Source of the DNA: Phellopilus nigrolimitatus
Lineage: Eukaryota; Basidiomycota; Agaricomycetes; Hymenochaetales; Hymenochaetaceae
Direction: 5' to 3'
DNA length: 64,000 nucleotides
Assembly: GCA_021029095.1 (NCBI GenBank)
Contig: JAJOHG010000015.1
Span: forward strand, 310,001 to 374,000
Shown: in pieces, positions 20,291-34,204 of the stretch
How the letters are laid out: every line of letters starts with the position of its first letter
Position numbering within the stretch: position 1 is the first letter of the stretch
Notes under the pieces: generated by a model
Seen by the model: the letters and a program-made list of their open reading frames with translations, nothing else
Told to the model about the DNA's origin: nothing
Database searches by the model: none
Program-made: the position numbers and the translations under genes

Positions 20291-22833
20291 CTACAATTCC
20301 GCAGCAATATTGTGGATGAGCGGGACGATCTGCTTCGGCAGGAACGGGTTCGGGCTGACGGCGGGGAAAGTGGGGCTGGAGATCGTCAGGTTGAATGAGG
20401 TCGAAGTCGGGAACGTGAGTGGATTGGTCCCGAAAGATGGAGGCAGGGGACCGAAAGGGAACGGGTGCGCTTCGGTGTTGAATACGACTGAAATGAAGAA
20501 GTAACACAACTTCCACGTGAGCGGCAAAATAAAATAAAATAAAAAGAACGGAGGAGCTTACATTCGTCGAGGCTGATATGATTCGGGTCGTCAAACGTGA
20601 GGAACCTAGCATTTGTTGACCAAGGTGAATGAAAGCACCTGGCCAGGAAAGATTACGAAGCACGCACAAGTACTTCATCAGCTCCGCATAGAAGAAGCTC
20701 TCCGTGTCGTCGACGAACGACGTGGTCTTGTTCGTCACGTCGTTCGTGCCCGCGAACGCGTTGTTCACCTTCAGGAACGTGTTCAGGCTGTCCGCCACGG
20801 CGCGCGCGCGCGTCTGGTATTTCTCGTCGCCCGTGACGCGCCACGCGTAGAAGTTGCTCTCCATCACCTCCGGCCGCAGGATGTAGTCCGTGCCGTCGTT
20901 GAGTATGTAGAACCCGTGCTCGCTGTAGAACGCTAGGTTGTCGGCGGTTGCAGCATCCCCGCCGGTGAAATTACCGTCGCTAGAGATCCAGGCGAACGTC
21001 TCGGGCCCGATTCCAATTCTGAAAAGAAAAAGAAAAAGATCAAATATAAAAATTAAAATTAAAATCACAAATATGTATAGAGTACGTTGAACGCACGCAG
21101 TGCTCTGGTAAGTGTTCCAGCACGCTTCAACGAGGTCGAGTGCGATGCTGACAATGGTGTCATTGTTCAACAGCCTTCCGCCCAGCAGCCAGTTTCCGCC
21201 GTGGAAGCAAGCAAGGTGCGAGCCAATGTGGCGGATGAGGCCGTCGTCGTCGAGGTCCGCGAGGTAGAGGTGGTTGCCTACCGTAGATGTCTACAAGAGA
21301 ATTCAGAAACTGTGAGTCCGAGCAATTAAAGTTGACGCACACGCGTGAGGTTCCGGATAGACGAGTCCACGGCCAAGCGCCAGGTGTCGAGGAATATCGG
21401 ATTTGCGTTTTCGGTAAGCATCGCATATTTGAGGAGATACTCAAAGTAGCTGTCGCTGCCTCCGCCCCATGTCTGCAATTTGAAATCATGCCGTAAATAC
21501 GAATACCGAATTAATCAAAGGGACGGAGCTGACTATGTAAGCACAGTCGAATTGCCCGGTCGAAGGGTCGATACACTGCGGCGCAAGACCTGGAAGTGGA
21601 TCTGGCAGGCTGATCATCTGGAGCACAGACTTTTCGCTGAGATTGCGGTAGGTATCGTTGCCTGTAAGTCTCCTGGAGAGAAAGTTCAAAGCCTTTCCTC
21701 GATGACGTGAAAGCGACGAAGGGATGTACTAACGATAGCGTGGACCATTCCATGGTAAGCTAGTTGTTTAGATTGTCATTAAGAAAAGTTAAGTTAAACA
21801 GCAGCCGAGATGTTCTTCGCAGCATAGACGTACCGACCCAGCTTCGGCGATATTTGACTGAGTAATTACAGAGGTTGTCAGTCGAGTCCGGCATAACGTA
21901 AATGAACAAACGGACAGCTTGGATTACAGGCTCATTCGTTGTAAAGTTCATTTCTCCGAACGGGATTGCGTTATCCTGCGCGGGTCAACACAGAGGTAAG
22001 TGGTGTTGTTCGTGAATTAGTATGATATGACCATTGATTTTCGAGTTGCGCTTGAGAACTAAAACGGACGGAGCGAGATGCACGCACCCCGACCCAGGCA
22101 AACGCCATCTTGTCTGTAACCTCCTTCGCCTTGGCGATGAGAGCGGGGTACTTCGCCCCGCTGAGCTCGTATGAGCTAAGCATGCTAGCCACATAGCGAA
22201 TTGATGTCTCGAACAGACTTTTTTTTAATCAATTCAGTAAAGTCGCTTCTAGCCCAGTCCAAAAGAAGAAGGAAAAAACTGAGTACGCACCTGACAGTTT
22301 CATCAACCTGCGATTTAGAGAAGTCGATATTGCTGCTGAAATTGACGGCTTCGTTGAAGAAGTCCTGGAAGATCCGCATTCAATAAAGAAGAGTAAGAAG
22401 GTGAGGTATTTTTGAAATGTAGATCTGAAAACTTTGAATTGCTTACGTCCAAGCCCATGATAAACATGGTAGTCATGCCGTCCACAATGGAGGCGCCCCA
22501 GCCATTGCGACCATCATTGAACGTCAGGCTGACCGGCTGGAGATCATCATGGGGAAAAGCGAATTTGCTAAGCACCACGACGGGCGAGTAAAGGGGGAAA
22601 AAGCGTGAAAGCAGTGAGTACGCGCCCAGATCGCGCGACACGCCAAACTGTACACATATAACAACATACTTGTACGTAGTGAACGTCTCGTTGAACATCG
22701 TCTTGATAAGCTCAGCATTCGCAGCTGAAGATGCCGGCAGAGTCAGCCCGGGCTTTTGCACCGGCCCGGCCGCGTATGTCGCGCCCACCAGCGTAGTAGC
22801 CACTATCAGCGAGCGCCCCAGGTTCGAAAACAT
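20291..22833 (-). CDS. Secreted GH47 alpha-1,2-mannosidase
   Basis: This is a class I (GH47) mannosidase that trims alpha-1,2-mannose from N-glycans or secreted glycoproteins with inversion, using Ca2+. The protein starts MFSNLGRSLIVATTLVGA, a signal peptide, so the enzyme enters the secretory pathway. Spliced exons give, in order, FAFPHDDLQPVS, NGWGASIVDG, SLFETSIRYVASML, MEWSTLSRLTGND, TWGGGSDSYFEYLLKY, LACFHGGNWLLGG, GPETFAW, DYILRPEVMES, ETESFFYAELMKY and finally VFNTEAHP, then LIHNIAAEL and the stop. The family's acidic residues (Glu in FETSIRY, Asp in GSDSYFEY, Glu in LRPE) and the Ca2+-ligand Thr in NTEAHP are all present. There are at least nine introns. It lies tail-to-tail with FunK1 copy 4 and is the intact source of relics 1 and 2. 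The site where relic 1 received the MITE is uninterrupted here. Confidence 0.92.
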
Positions 22834-24068
22834 TTTCTATCGGAAGTTTATCGGGAGTTAACGAGTGGGAAGGTCAGAGAAATGCTTGAGAGGATAGCTG
22901 AGGCCAGGGTAGCAGTAGTGCTGAGAACCCAGTACTATGGGGGCCGGGTCCAGTTTGCGCTAGCCTTAGGTCTTTATACCCCCCAGACCCCCCAGACTTG
23001 CCAGCCCTGGTGGCAGCTAGCGTCGGATGCAAAACGAGGATAGAAGCCTCATGACGTTCCGAGCATACCGTATTCAGAGCGAGCATATATTTATTGGGAA
23101 GCACGACGAAAGCTTCGCCGCAATCTAGAAGGGACAAAAATCAAACAAATTTGGAGTAGACACAGCGTTGATGGACAGAACGGAAGGTATTATCGGAAAC
23201 AGCCCAGTCGGTCTGCATCGCGTGATGGCGGTCCGCGTGCTAGAGGCACGTAGCGAAGCCACAAAGAGGTTGCAGAGGAGAGACGGGACAAGGGAAATGG
23301 CGCGGAGACGGGAGAAAGCAAGCTGCTAGCATGAGGCCACGGAGTTGATAGACGTAGAGAAACCTTCCAAAGGTAAATATAATACGCCGATCCGCTTCGT
23401 TGATAGCGCCTATAGGACGCCTGACAGTCTCGGGTGGTTGGATGCCCAACATGTGACGGCGATACGGCCGCCTTGGACACTCACGCTCTCACCCGTCTGC
23501 AATCCTCTTCCTTTTCTTCTGATTTTAACGATATACGACCTTCGGACTGCTCTCAAACAGGTGATTCTTGTGCCTTTGACTCTTTCTATCAGCACATCGG
23601 CTGTTTGACGTGTCAGGGATTAACTGGAGCACAATAGATTTGTGAACTATTCTAGAGGAAGGGTAAGAATGGACAACCCAGCTGCCCCCAAAACCTGCTC
23701 TCAAAATAACGGTGAGATACTTTTGTACAAACGGATGTCCAAAATAATACTTTCTTTCAAGTTCATGTCCGTGCCTCTCCAAGACTACGGTACCCAATAC
23801 CATTATTTGCACAAGCTGTGAGAGCAAGTCTAGGCGTTTCTACAAATTTGCCAGTGCTGCGACAGGAAGTTAGAAGCACGAAATGCAGTCTAGGTCAAGA
23901 CAACTGAACTCAGACATGATCAGACATCTCAACATGGTAGGTTCACGACAATGTAACATTTGAGTGAGCCGAGGCCAATGGAGGCCAAAGAAAGGAGATA
24001 AGTAAATAGAAAAATAGACTACATCGAACAGATAGTAATACAATACAACATGCCCAAGGAAAATTAGT
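22834..24068. other. Intergenic region, GH47 promoter to H2B 3' end
   Basis: This 1.2-kb stretch includes the GH47 5' flank, with a C-rich stretch around 22978-23010 (repeated CCCCCCAGA). Several short open frames on both strands show no recognisable motif. I see no gene here that I can support. Confidence 0.5.
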
Positions 24069-24696
<628 letters not shown>

Positions 24697-25056
24697 TGCG
24701 AGTGCGGATGTGGTGTTGGTGGTGTGAAAGGGTTGGTGTACGGTGAATGCGAATTGCGAGGTGACGGGGAGCGTAGATAGTGGTGCGAGACGGAAAGTAT
24801 AGCGCTCGACAACTTATAGCCAGCGATGCTTTGGTTGTATTTGGGCAAGACGCGTGACTTTACGCGTTGTGGTTCGTCTCTAACCACCTAATTTTTGCAC
24901 AGCCACCATTCCACCAGCCGTTCCTATATAAGCCCACCTCCGCGCAACCACTGAGACCCTTCAACTCTTTCGCCGCTCCCATCGACCTTCGTCGCACTCA
25001 ACCACTCAACCTCAAACCTCTTCACTACCACCACCACCACCAATCTACCATCAGCA
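24697..25056. promoter_or_regulatory. Bidirectional H2B/H2A promoter with paired ACGCGT boxes
   Basis: Two ACGCGT hexamers lie 12 bp apart (24850-24855 and 24862-24867), near the centre of the spacer. ACGCGT is the MCB element bound by Mbp1/Swi6-type (MBF) factors that drive G1/S transcription in fungi. TATA-like sequences lie on each side: TATATAAG at 24925-24932 for H2A, and CTATAAG on the minus strand at 24813-24819 for H2B. The layout fits coordinated S-phase expression of both histones. Confidence 0.65.
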
Positions 25057-25640
<584 letters not shown>

Positions 25641-26798
25641 ATCGCATGACGTTTTTCTGTTTCGGGTTTTGTATTATTATACATCCTGTATTTGTGCGAT
25701 TATTCATCCTTATTCGTTTGCCTTCTCTTTCGACGTCGTACGTTGCATGGAAATTTAAAAACCATGAAATTGTTATGCTTCGGTCTGCGAAGGTCTGCCA
25801 CTGCCGTTTTTAATCGACAAACCTTGCCAGAACTCACTTCTAATCCGATCGTTGCGGGAAGGTTCGCTATGAACGTTCAGGGTCTCGCTGTCGGTATTCT
25901 CGTCAACATATATGTGTCTATGTCTGATGCTCTAAAAAGAAACGTTCGTTAATATGAGATACATTCTGGGGGCCGAAAGTCCTGCACACTCTGTCTGGCT
26001 TTCGTATCAATGTATATCGGCGTGCAAGTCGTTATTGGAGGTAAGTGAATGAGTCCCTCCGGATAATTCTAATTGATATCCAAGGCAAACAACCCGTGTG
26101 CCTGGTGGATAGCAACCTTCGTAATGGATTAGGGAGGATAGTTTCATCCGGTCCCTTGTTATTGTGGTGTCGTCTTCCGCCACGAGAACAAATTTTGAAC
26201 TTCAAATAACCACAGTATAAAGATAACAAGTTCCCAGCATATATATCACTGTTGGAAGCTTTCGATATACACTTGGAACGGCGCCACGTGTACTTGCCTC
26301 GGACGGTGGGCAAAACTGGTACATAGATTACAAACCATTGAACTGAGCCGCGCGTTGGAAACTACGGGATGAAATGGACTCATAACAAGAGCAAAACGTG
26401 GCTGCATGTGTGTATACTAGAAAGACATTCAATAATAGAAGCAGAATAGAAGCAGAGCTGCATTAGATCATGCCGACAGGCATGTTCTAGTGGAATAAAC
26501 GGAATGGGGTGGATGGAGAGATAGAATGAGAAAAGACCCGATGTAAAAGTTCGGATGTAAGACGAGTATATGCAGACATGATAATCACTCAAACAAAAAC
26601 AAAAAGGAGACAGCCGAAGATAAGAAAAATACTGCGTCAAGACCATTAGCTTTACAATGCATGAAAGGTAGGGAAAAAAAGTCCGCCCCCTCCTCCTCCA
26701 CAGGAACTCTAGTTTATTTCGCACTGAGGATGTATCACGAGATTCCACGACCTTGAGCTTCAACTTCATTATGATTTTCCAAATAAGGATGTCATATC
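25641..26798. other. Convergent intergenic region, H2A to PIN-like carrier
   Basis: This 1.16-kb stretch lies between convergent gene ends. It is rather AT-rich and the open frames are short and without recognisable motifs. It presumably holds both 3' UTRs. No convincing gene or RNA is seen. Confidence 0.5.
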
Positions 26799-29201
26799 CT
26801 ATAGCTTGGCGAGCAGAAGACCGACGATGACGTAGGCGATCGTTGCAGGAGGCGTAACGACGCAATATGCCCAGAAGATTGTTCGGCTGATCAGCCGCTC
26901 AAAGGCATCGCTCGATGCTGCTTGTGCGATCTGAACAAAAGTGAGGGTTTATAATGAGTAAACGATTTATACTGGGATGCCGTAAAAGACGAGAGACGAA
27001 ATACGAAACGCACCTGTGCAAGCGTGAGTGCAGGCGGTGAGGATATGAGCAGGACGTTCGACACGATAAAAACCGGACTAAAGGTAAAATAAGGGCAATG
27101 GTAAGTGGTAAATAAACTGATTGCAATTGAGGGGAAATATCTGAGGGGAAATGGAGATATTACGCACTCATCAAACACTTTGGGAATGTCATACTTCGCA
27201 GACAGCGCCATCAGCGGGAGCAGAAGTAGCGGTGTGAGTAACATGCGCGACAGGACCGCGATGAAGACTGTGCGCGTCTCCCCTGGTAGCGTTGTGTTCT
27301 CCGTTCTTTCCTTCGTTAAAGCATTATTGACAAGGTCGAGTCGGCTAAGTCGGAGCATGCTACGCACACTGCCCGCGAAAGATGAGGAAAAGGATCGTCT
27401 GCGCGGCGACTCCGCGGGTGCTACGGCCCCATTCTCGTTCTCATTTGCGCGTTCACGTCTATTCGCCAGATTGTCCTTCGGCATCGCGTGAGCCGGCTTT
27501 TCTTCACTAGGCGGGGTGTAGAAATACGCGCCCAGCACGACAAGTGTAAGAGGAATCGAGCAGTTTCCGGCAGCGGTGAGCGCACCCTTGAACGGCTGTA
27601 CATGCGCGTCGAGCGTGTGCTGTAACGGTGGAACGAGTACAACTATGAGTGATAACGTGGCCGCCCACAGCGGCATGGTCATAAACGCGTTAAGCGTGCG
27701 TAGAAATTTCTTAGTGCAGTGCCAAAAGCGGTGCAGCAATGAGTGACGAAGCGAGGACGAAGGCAGAGTGGTACGTCGAGTGCCGCGGCGTGGCTCTGAC
27801 GACGAAGGGAGAAGCAAAGACTCTTCGGTGTCGGTATCAGAGTCAGAATCATAACGTTCTCGATCGTAGGGCGACAGCGAGGATGACGATTGCGGAAGGG
27901 TAACGGCCGAGCGCGTCGGTGTGTTCGGGAAGGAAAGAAACACGCGCGAACTCGTATTCCTGTGACTATGCGTATGCGCATGCAGCCTACCAGAATCGTG
28001 TCGAGGGAGGGTCTCCTGCGATCCGCTTGAGTCTGCGCCAGTTAATACGACCGAGATTCGGCGATCGTCCTGCGGAACAGTAGCTGGCGTAGAATTATTT
28101 TCGTCCGGGTCTATGAGAAGAGAATGCGACTCGTCGACGTAAGTATCTGGTTGTGAACCTTCCTCAGTTCCGTCTTCGCCTTCGCCAGCCTGTCCCTTTT
28201 GCGCTTCAGGATCCGCCTGCGAAAGAAGATGCACGCCGTAGCTCCATCGTAACACCATACCCAATGTGCTGTACAGTACAAGATACGAAAGCGCGCGGCC
28301 CAACATGGCATCCTTTGTGTCATCGTCGTCCCACTTCAATCCGGGGACAGTGACAACCAGGCTTTGCATCAAAGCGATCGGAAGAGAATTGGAGTTCATG
28401 AACATCGACGCGGCGATGGCGAAATTTCTGAAAAACGCCAGTCAGAATCTCTTCGTCGATATTTCCTTGGTCAGGCTTAGAACTTACCTCTGCGATCTCT
28501 TCACACGGAACACCCATCCGAGGAAGTATGATACACACATAGATACGGCCGTAACAAGGACGAAAAAGAGAGGGATGATCCATAATTCACGAAGCTTGGC
28601 TGCAATGTGAAATTGCGTCAGACACGAAAAGTGAATAAAAATCAACAGGAATATGCTGCGAAAGTGCCCCGGGATGCGTATAAGTGCATCGGAATTCGTC
28701 TTGTTTTTTCGGATAAGTTACAATTCACAAACAGAGGTTAAGTTGGCCAAGAACAGCCAAGAACGGACAGCCGCCACAGACTTCGCTCAACCGCCACGTC
28801 CCACTTAGCATTCTCAGCTGAGCCCACCGTGCCATCGTGTGACGGTCATCCCAAATACGAGAAGAACGTGATAATTAGAGCGAGGCTCACCTGGAGAAAG
28901 CGAGAACGCGACTTTAGAGAACAAGAGAGAAGGCGTGAAGAGTGAGATGTTGAGGCGATTCAGTTGCTGCGAAGCAAGTCGATATCAGCTGTATCTCACA
29001 GAGCTGAAAAACACATACTTTTTGTGTCCTCTTGTCCAAAATGGCTTTGCGAGCAAGAATGTACCCAGCCAAACATAGAAGGAAGACTTCGAGGATAGCC
29101 TGCCAATGACATGAAGCGGGATCTTGTCAGAAGATTGATAAATAGGACGGAGAGAAACTAACCTCGAACACAGTTCTGAGTAAGAGGACTATGGGCGCCA
29201 T
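26799..29201 (-). CDS. Auxin-efflux-carrier-family (PIN-like) membrane transporter
   Basis: This is a multi-pass transporter of the fungal Mem_trans/auxin efflux carrier family (Ecm3-like). The start ATG at 29201 gives MAPIVLLLRTVFE. Spliced exons then read AILEVFLLCLAGYILARKAI and LDKRTQKQLNRLNISLFTPS, LLFSKVAFSLSPAK, then FMNSNSLPIALMQSLVVTVP. These are the diagnostic first helices with the N-S-x-P motif. A long, Ser/Arg-rich cytosolic loop (about 28200-27750) separates them from a second bundle: AAGNCSIPLTLVVLGAYFY, LSRMLLTPLLLLPLMAL, VLLISSPPALTLAQ and FWAYCVVTPPATIAYVIVGL. The CDS ends LLLAKL, stop at 26801-26799. At least six short introns are present. The substrate is unknown. Homologues are placed in the ER or plasma membrane and linked to cation or amine stress. 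Confidence 0.85.
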
Positions 29202-29646
29202 GAAGGGGGTGATGAGGATGGGGGAGAAGTGCTTGGCTTCCTCGAGCCACTGCTAGTAAGGCGGCGGTGAAGTCACTTCTAAGGGAATCGATCACGTGCC
29301 TAGTATCGGAAAGTCAATCTCGCGTGGCGACCACTCGGAGGTTTGGGCTTCATTCAGTTCGACAGTTACTCCGAGTCACTGTCATGTTGTTACACGGAAT
29401 GCTGCCGTCTCGTGTCTTATCTGTTCAACGACTTCCTGACTCAATGATCCGATCAAGGCCGCGCAGAGCGCAGGCATTCTATGGCCTCTGAGAGTTTGTA
29501 GTCGTGACTAAGTGTAGTATGTAAACTGTATCTGCTCGATACGTCATCTTCTCGGGCCTTGTTATTGCCCTTTAACCCCGAAGGCAAAATATACTCCTCT
29601 GGTCGAATCTCCATCTTTCGTTTCTGAGATTTTCGATCCAGGAATC

Positions 29647-31795
29647 ATGGGGAAAGAGGACAATCTAGTCCTTCATACTACTCCCAATGCGACCAGGGAG
29701 GCTGTTTCTCCGTCCAGTTCTTATCACGAAGATCGAGCTCGCGAGGTCTTCGACAATGCTAAACATAGTGCTCCAGATGTGATAGAGCTGCAGAACATAC
29801 AGACTGAGGCTGCTGTCTTCGTGTCAAGGCCGAGTTCCCATATGATACTGGAGCTGAACCCACAGATACAATTGCCATCCGTAGAAGAACGCAAGCAACA
29901 GAGGATAGAAGAGCTTAAAGGCTTTTTCGCTGCCTCGTTCTTCATGTTCTTGGAGGGATGGAACGACGGCACACCGGGACCTATGCTCCCTGCAATGCAG
30001 CGACATTATCATGTGCGCTTCGCGGTATCGATGTTCCTAGGCCTTTGACTTACCCAAACCCGCTTTTGTATACTGAAGATCGGCTTTATATTAGTCTCTT
30101 TGATTTTCGTCGCGAACTGTGCGGTAGGAATGCCAAATTATTTTCTGTGCTTATTCCATCCTCAGGATGCCTTTTATTTTAAAAGGGATATATTGTTGGC
30201 TCCCTCGCGAATATCCACCTCACGAGTAAGTTGGGATTTGGTAAAGTAGGTAGTCTCTTTTCCTTTTTTCAGAAAGGGACTGATTGCAATCCACCATTAT
30301 TAGAGTCTGGTTTTAGGTCGGTTTTCAGGGTACTTACATCGACAAGCAGACCATTGACAAATCATCTTTTGAAAAGGTGCCCTTTTTCAAGTAGTTGCAT
30401 ATTCTCTCCAGGGTTCTACGCCTCCGTTTCCCGTTTTCGTGATATCATACTGCTTTTCAGGATTTGGGATATCCATTCAAGTACGAACATCGTCGCTCTT
30501 TCCAGCCTAAATTATAATTGCTCACACGTCTCTTCAGGCTGCGCAAACAGTTGTTTTTGTTATGAGCCTTAAAGACAGCGCGACAAAGATGGGTGTATTC
30601 CTCGCTGCCTATGGTAAAATTGTTCATCAAGATCCCAAGGACTTTCAATGTTAACACGATTTCACCCGATGTCAGGTGTAGGAGCGCTTATTTCTCCCCT
30701 TGTTGGAACGCAATTTGCTCCATTGGAACGATGGGGATTCTTCTTTCTCATATCCCTAGGTATCGCCCTAGTGAATGTTGTTGCACTGACTCTCGCCTTC
30801 CGATTTAAACAACTCGATGGTATGCACATCCTAGCCCACGAATCTAAGTATAACTCTTATAAGTAAATTATAGCTGTGCTCGCAAAATCGGGTCATGTGC
30901 CTCGGGAAAAATCGAGATCAAGGGAGAACCACTACAAGCAGATACTGGAGCTCAAAGTTGTCCATATCCTGGCGTTCTTCATACTGGCGTATGTTGGAGT
31001 GGAGGTCACTATCGGAGGTAAATAGTCAATTCGAGTTCTCCGAGACGAGCAGGTGGTTGATTAACGCTGCTGGCAGGATGGATTGTGACATTCGTGATGG
31101 AGAAGAGGGGAGGCGGAAGCTCCTCGGGCTATCTTACGTCGGGATTCTTTGGCGGTAAGTCGTGTTTGCTCCTACATATTGTTTTCCTTCACAATGCGTC
31201 TATGAAAAAGGTTTGACCCTCGGTCGGATTGCACTTCTATGGTTAAACAGGAAGGTAAGCATAGCCATGTTGAGGGTTCTCTGTATTTATATAGAGCCCC
31301 TATTTGGTTCCTAGATCGGTGAAAGACGAGTCGTCTGGTTATACATTTCCTTGGCGATCTGGTATAGCACTCTTTTTTATATGTTCTATGTCGCAAGCAT
31401 CCTAAAATCTCTTCCGAAGTCTCGAGATTACAATATGGGTTGTGCCCTCGCTCATAGAAAATGCCGTCGCCGTCGCCTTCGTCGGGCTCTTCCTAGGCCC
31501 TATATATCCAATCGTCATGAACCATACTGGCAAGCTCATACCGCAGTGGCTAGTCTCTGGCGCTGTTGGCTGGATCGCTGGGCTCGGACAGACGGGTTCG
31601 GCAATTTTGCCGTTCGTCACTGGATCGATGTCGTCCAAGCTCGGCGTGACAAGTCTACAGCCTCTGTGAGATTACAATACCTGGTGACAAAAGAAATTTG
31701 GCTGACTTTTCTTTGGAAACAGCGTCGTAAGCGTAATGAGCGTGATGATTTTGATGTGGGCGATTGTTCCCCCAGCGATCCGTCGCCAGGATTGA
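29647..31795 (+). CDS. MFS transporter, Bsc6-like
   Basis: This major facilitator has many exons. The first (29647 onward) encodes an acidic/Ser-rich cytosolic N-terminus, then FFAASFFMFLEGWNDGTPGP with MLPAMQRHY, a signature of the fungal Bsc6-like MFS group. Later exons read YIVGSLANIHLTSKLGFGK, VVAYSLQGSTPPFPVFV, YCFSGFGISIQ, AAQTVVFVMSLKDSATKMGV, VGALISPLVGTQFAPLERW, ISLGIALVNVVALTLAFRFK, VVHILAFFILAYVGVEVTIG, WIVTFVMEKRGG, FLGPIYPIVMNHTGKLIPQW and GQTGSAILPFVTGSMSSK. The last exon gives VMSVMILMWAIVPPAIRRQD and a TGA at 31793-31795. The acceptor before YIVGS must be AAAAG, because one codon upstream is a stop in that frame. The substrate cannot be told from sequence. Confidence 0.85.
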
Positions 31796-32308
31796 TCCAA
31801 GTATTCACCAATCTGAGACCAATGTCTCTTCGACCGAGCGGCGGTTCAAACAAGCGCCTGTGAATATTGTTTAGAAATTTTAAGAATTAAACATGTTTTT
31901 CGCACTCGAATGTAGGCCGGTAATTGTACGAACACGTAGCCACAACTGTAGAGAAAAATGATACACCAAAACATGTAGAATGATTTCACAACTTGCACTT
32001 AATAAGTTGATCAAAAAAAGATGCGACAATACGTCTTTTTATCAGTCTCGTGCACTTGAGAGAATCGATGTCTGCTTACCCAAGCAGACTAGTAGCAGCA
32101 AGCTATAGTATCATGGCGAGGCAAAGCATATCCTAATCTACAAATGATGGCATGTGCAGAAGAAATCGAACAAGAGTTTGACGTCGGATCCCTCACACTT
32201 TCATACTTCAGATGTCACATACGAAAATATCCGATTAAATAGTCGAAGAACGCGGAGTCCTCTTCTAATATCCAGATAATCTACCATTTTATATCTTCCT
32301 TAGTACTT
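31796..32308. other. Convergent intergenic region, MFS to SDR
   Basis: This 0.5-kb AT-rich spacer lies between convergent genes, presumably 3' UTRs. I see no coding potential or RNA gene. Confidence 0.5.
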
Positions 32309-34204
32309 TTATCCCGAAATGTCGACGCCTCGCACCACATCCGCCCACTCGTCCAAATTACGCACGACCTGCACGCACTTCTCGCGTACATTCGCCTCCG
32401 CATCTGACCCGAGGACGAGCATGCCCAGCTCCGGCCACCCGCGTCCGCGCTCCGCCTTCGTGTTCCTGTCTCCCTCTCCGCCATCGCTGCCATCATCAAA
32501 CCCCACGACGTCGACAATCGCAAGCGCACACTTGTCGGGGTCACCCGGCTCTTTGCCAATCTGTCCGTACATCCACGCCAGCTGGCGCGTGCGCAGGTCG
32601 GCATAGTCGCTGAGGTGTTGCTCCCCATCGGAAGTCGCAGTGGCGTGGGGCTGGGTAGACAGCGTACGTGTATTCACATCGTTCCGAGAGGCTGATGCAG
32701 ACAACGGCGGCAGGAGAGCGTCGGGCGCTGTGGGAAGGAGGTTCATGTTATCCCAGGCTGAGGTCCTCAGGCCTCCCGGAAGGACGGTGAGCACACGTAT
32801 GTTAAGGGGAGCGAGCTCTACAGAGAGCGCTTCGGCCGCCGCTAAGAAATATTAGAATGAGTTTAAACAACTTGAGCATAATCTTAGGCCAACAGCAAAT
32901 GTGATAGTACTGACAAGACAGAGCAGCCTTCGAGGATGCATAAGTTCCTAGACGCGGCGAGTACATATCATCAATCGAAAACTCGATTTATTTTCCATTA
33001 CCAGCTCACCTAGCATCTAACACAGAAGCCAACAGATAATCAGGAAACCATGGCAAAACATTAAGACGAGTGTTGAACGCGCTTACTCACAGGTACATTT
33101 GAACGCCAACTCGAGCGGCTCCCGATGAATGTGATGGTCCCCGCCCTCCGCGCACGCATATGTGGCAGGAAAGCATGTGTGACGTTCAGCGCGCCGAAGA
33201 AGTTCGTCGCGAACTGTCTTTGGTAGCCCTCGACTCTGCATTAAAAAAAAAAGAAACAGTCAGGTTGTGTTCGTCAGGATTTTTTTTTACAGACAAGCAA
33301 AAACGGTGAGTAACTGGATTTTCTCCATTGTTAAAGAAAGTAAGTGAACAATGTTTAATTACGCACCCGACCTCTTCGCTTATACCAAGCATTCCTGCAC
33401 CGGCGTTGTTCACAACTACATCTACACGGCCCCATCTTTCCACCGCACGCGCCGCTGTCTCGCGCAGCACGGCGAAGGGCTCTGTCACATCGAGCTGCAC
33501 CAGATGTACACTGTCGTTTGAGTTATAAATGGAAATTCAGAAAAACACGATCTCTTCTAATCAGCAACAAAGCAAAGAACAGTCGGTTCCCCAAATGAGC
33601 GGGATATGCGTGACCCACTTAGGATTGGAAACGAGGTCCCGAATACTATCGAGCTTGCGCGCAGTCGCGATGACCCTGTCTCCTCGCGCAAGGACGGCCT
33701 GAACGAGCGAGCGTCCCAGGCCCGACGAAGTACCTGGCATTCATAAAATGAGATAAAAATACTTGGGCGCGACATCGATTATTTGATAGTAAGGGGAAAG
33801 GCGAAGATTCGAGATTGGCAAAGTAGATTCGCACAGGAAAGTAGGCAAATGGGTTAAGATGTTCAAATGTAGAAGAGTAAATGTAGGTTGATGGTTAAAT
33901 AAAGATAGAAAGCGCACGCCGCACCTGTTATAACCCATACCTTCCCCCCAGTGTCATTCTCATCGGCCGCTCCTGCCGAATTTCCACCACCACCGCTTTG
34001 CATCCTTAATCCTCGCTTCTTGCGGTATTGACTGCCACTGCCTAGCAAGTCAAGCCCAGAATTTGAAGTCCCAAAGGCGGAGAGCGGTTTGTGAACTAGG
34101 CCGTTGGTAGACTGGCAACCTCTAGAAGCGGTTGAGTACACAGATCTTGAGTATGGGTAAGAGATCGATACAGTCAAGTTCTTCAAAACAGAGGCTTTAT
34201 GCAT
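32309..34204 (-). CDS. Short-chain dehydrogenase/reductase
   Basis: This is an SDR oxidoreductase with a Rossmann fold. Spliced exons give KVWVITGTSSGLGRSLVQAV, which is the TGxxxGxG dinucleotide-binding motif, then LARGDRVIATARKLDSIRDL, LDVTEPFAVLRETAARAVER, and WGRVDVVVNNAGAGMLG with the NNAG motif. These are followed by VEGYQRQFATNFFGALNVTH, ITFIGSRSS (catalytic Ser region) and the YxxxK region in the exons near 33000. The last exon begins AAAEALSVELAPLNIRVLTV LPGG and ends DISG with a stop at 32311-32309. The ATG at 34204 yields an N-terminal extension rich in Ser/Arg/Lys (MHKASVLKNLTV) that could be a mitochondrial presequence. A later in-frame ATG at 34003 is an alternative start. The substrate is unknown. 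Confidence 0.8.

Noticed and set aside
23434..23637. Cys-containing 67-residue frame (MVGCPTCDGD...)
   Set aside because: No signal peptide and no recognisable cysteine pattern; short frames of this length are expected by chance here.
31617..31853. Minus-strand frame over the MFS 3' end
   Set aside because: It is antisense to the last MFS exons, which splice in frame and end with a conserved-looking C-terminus.
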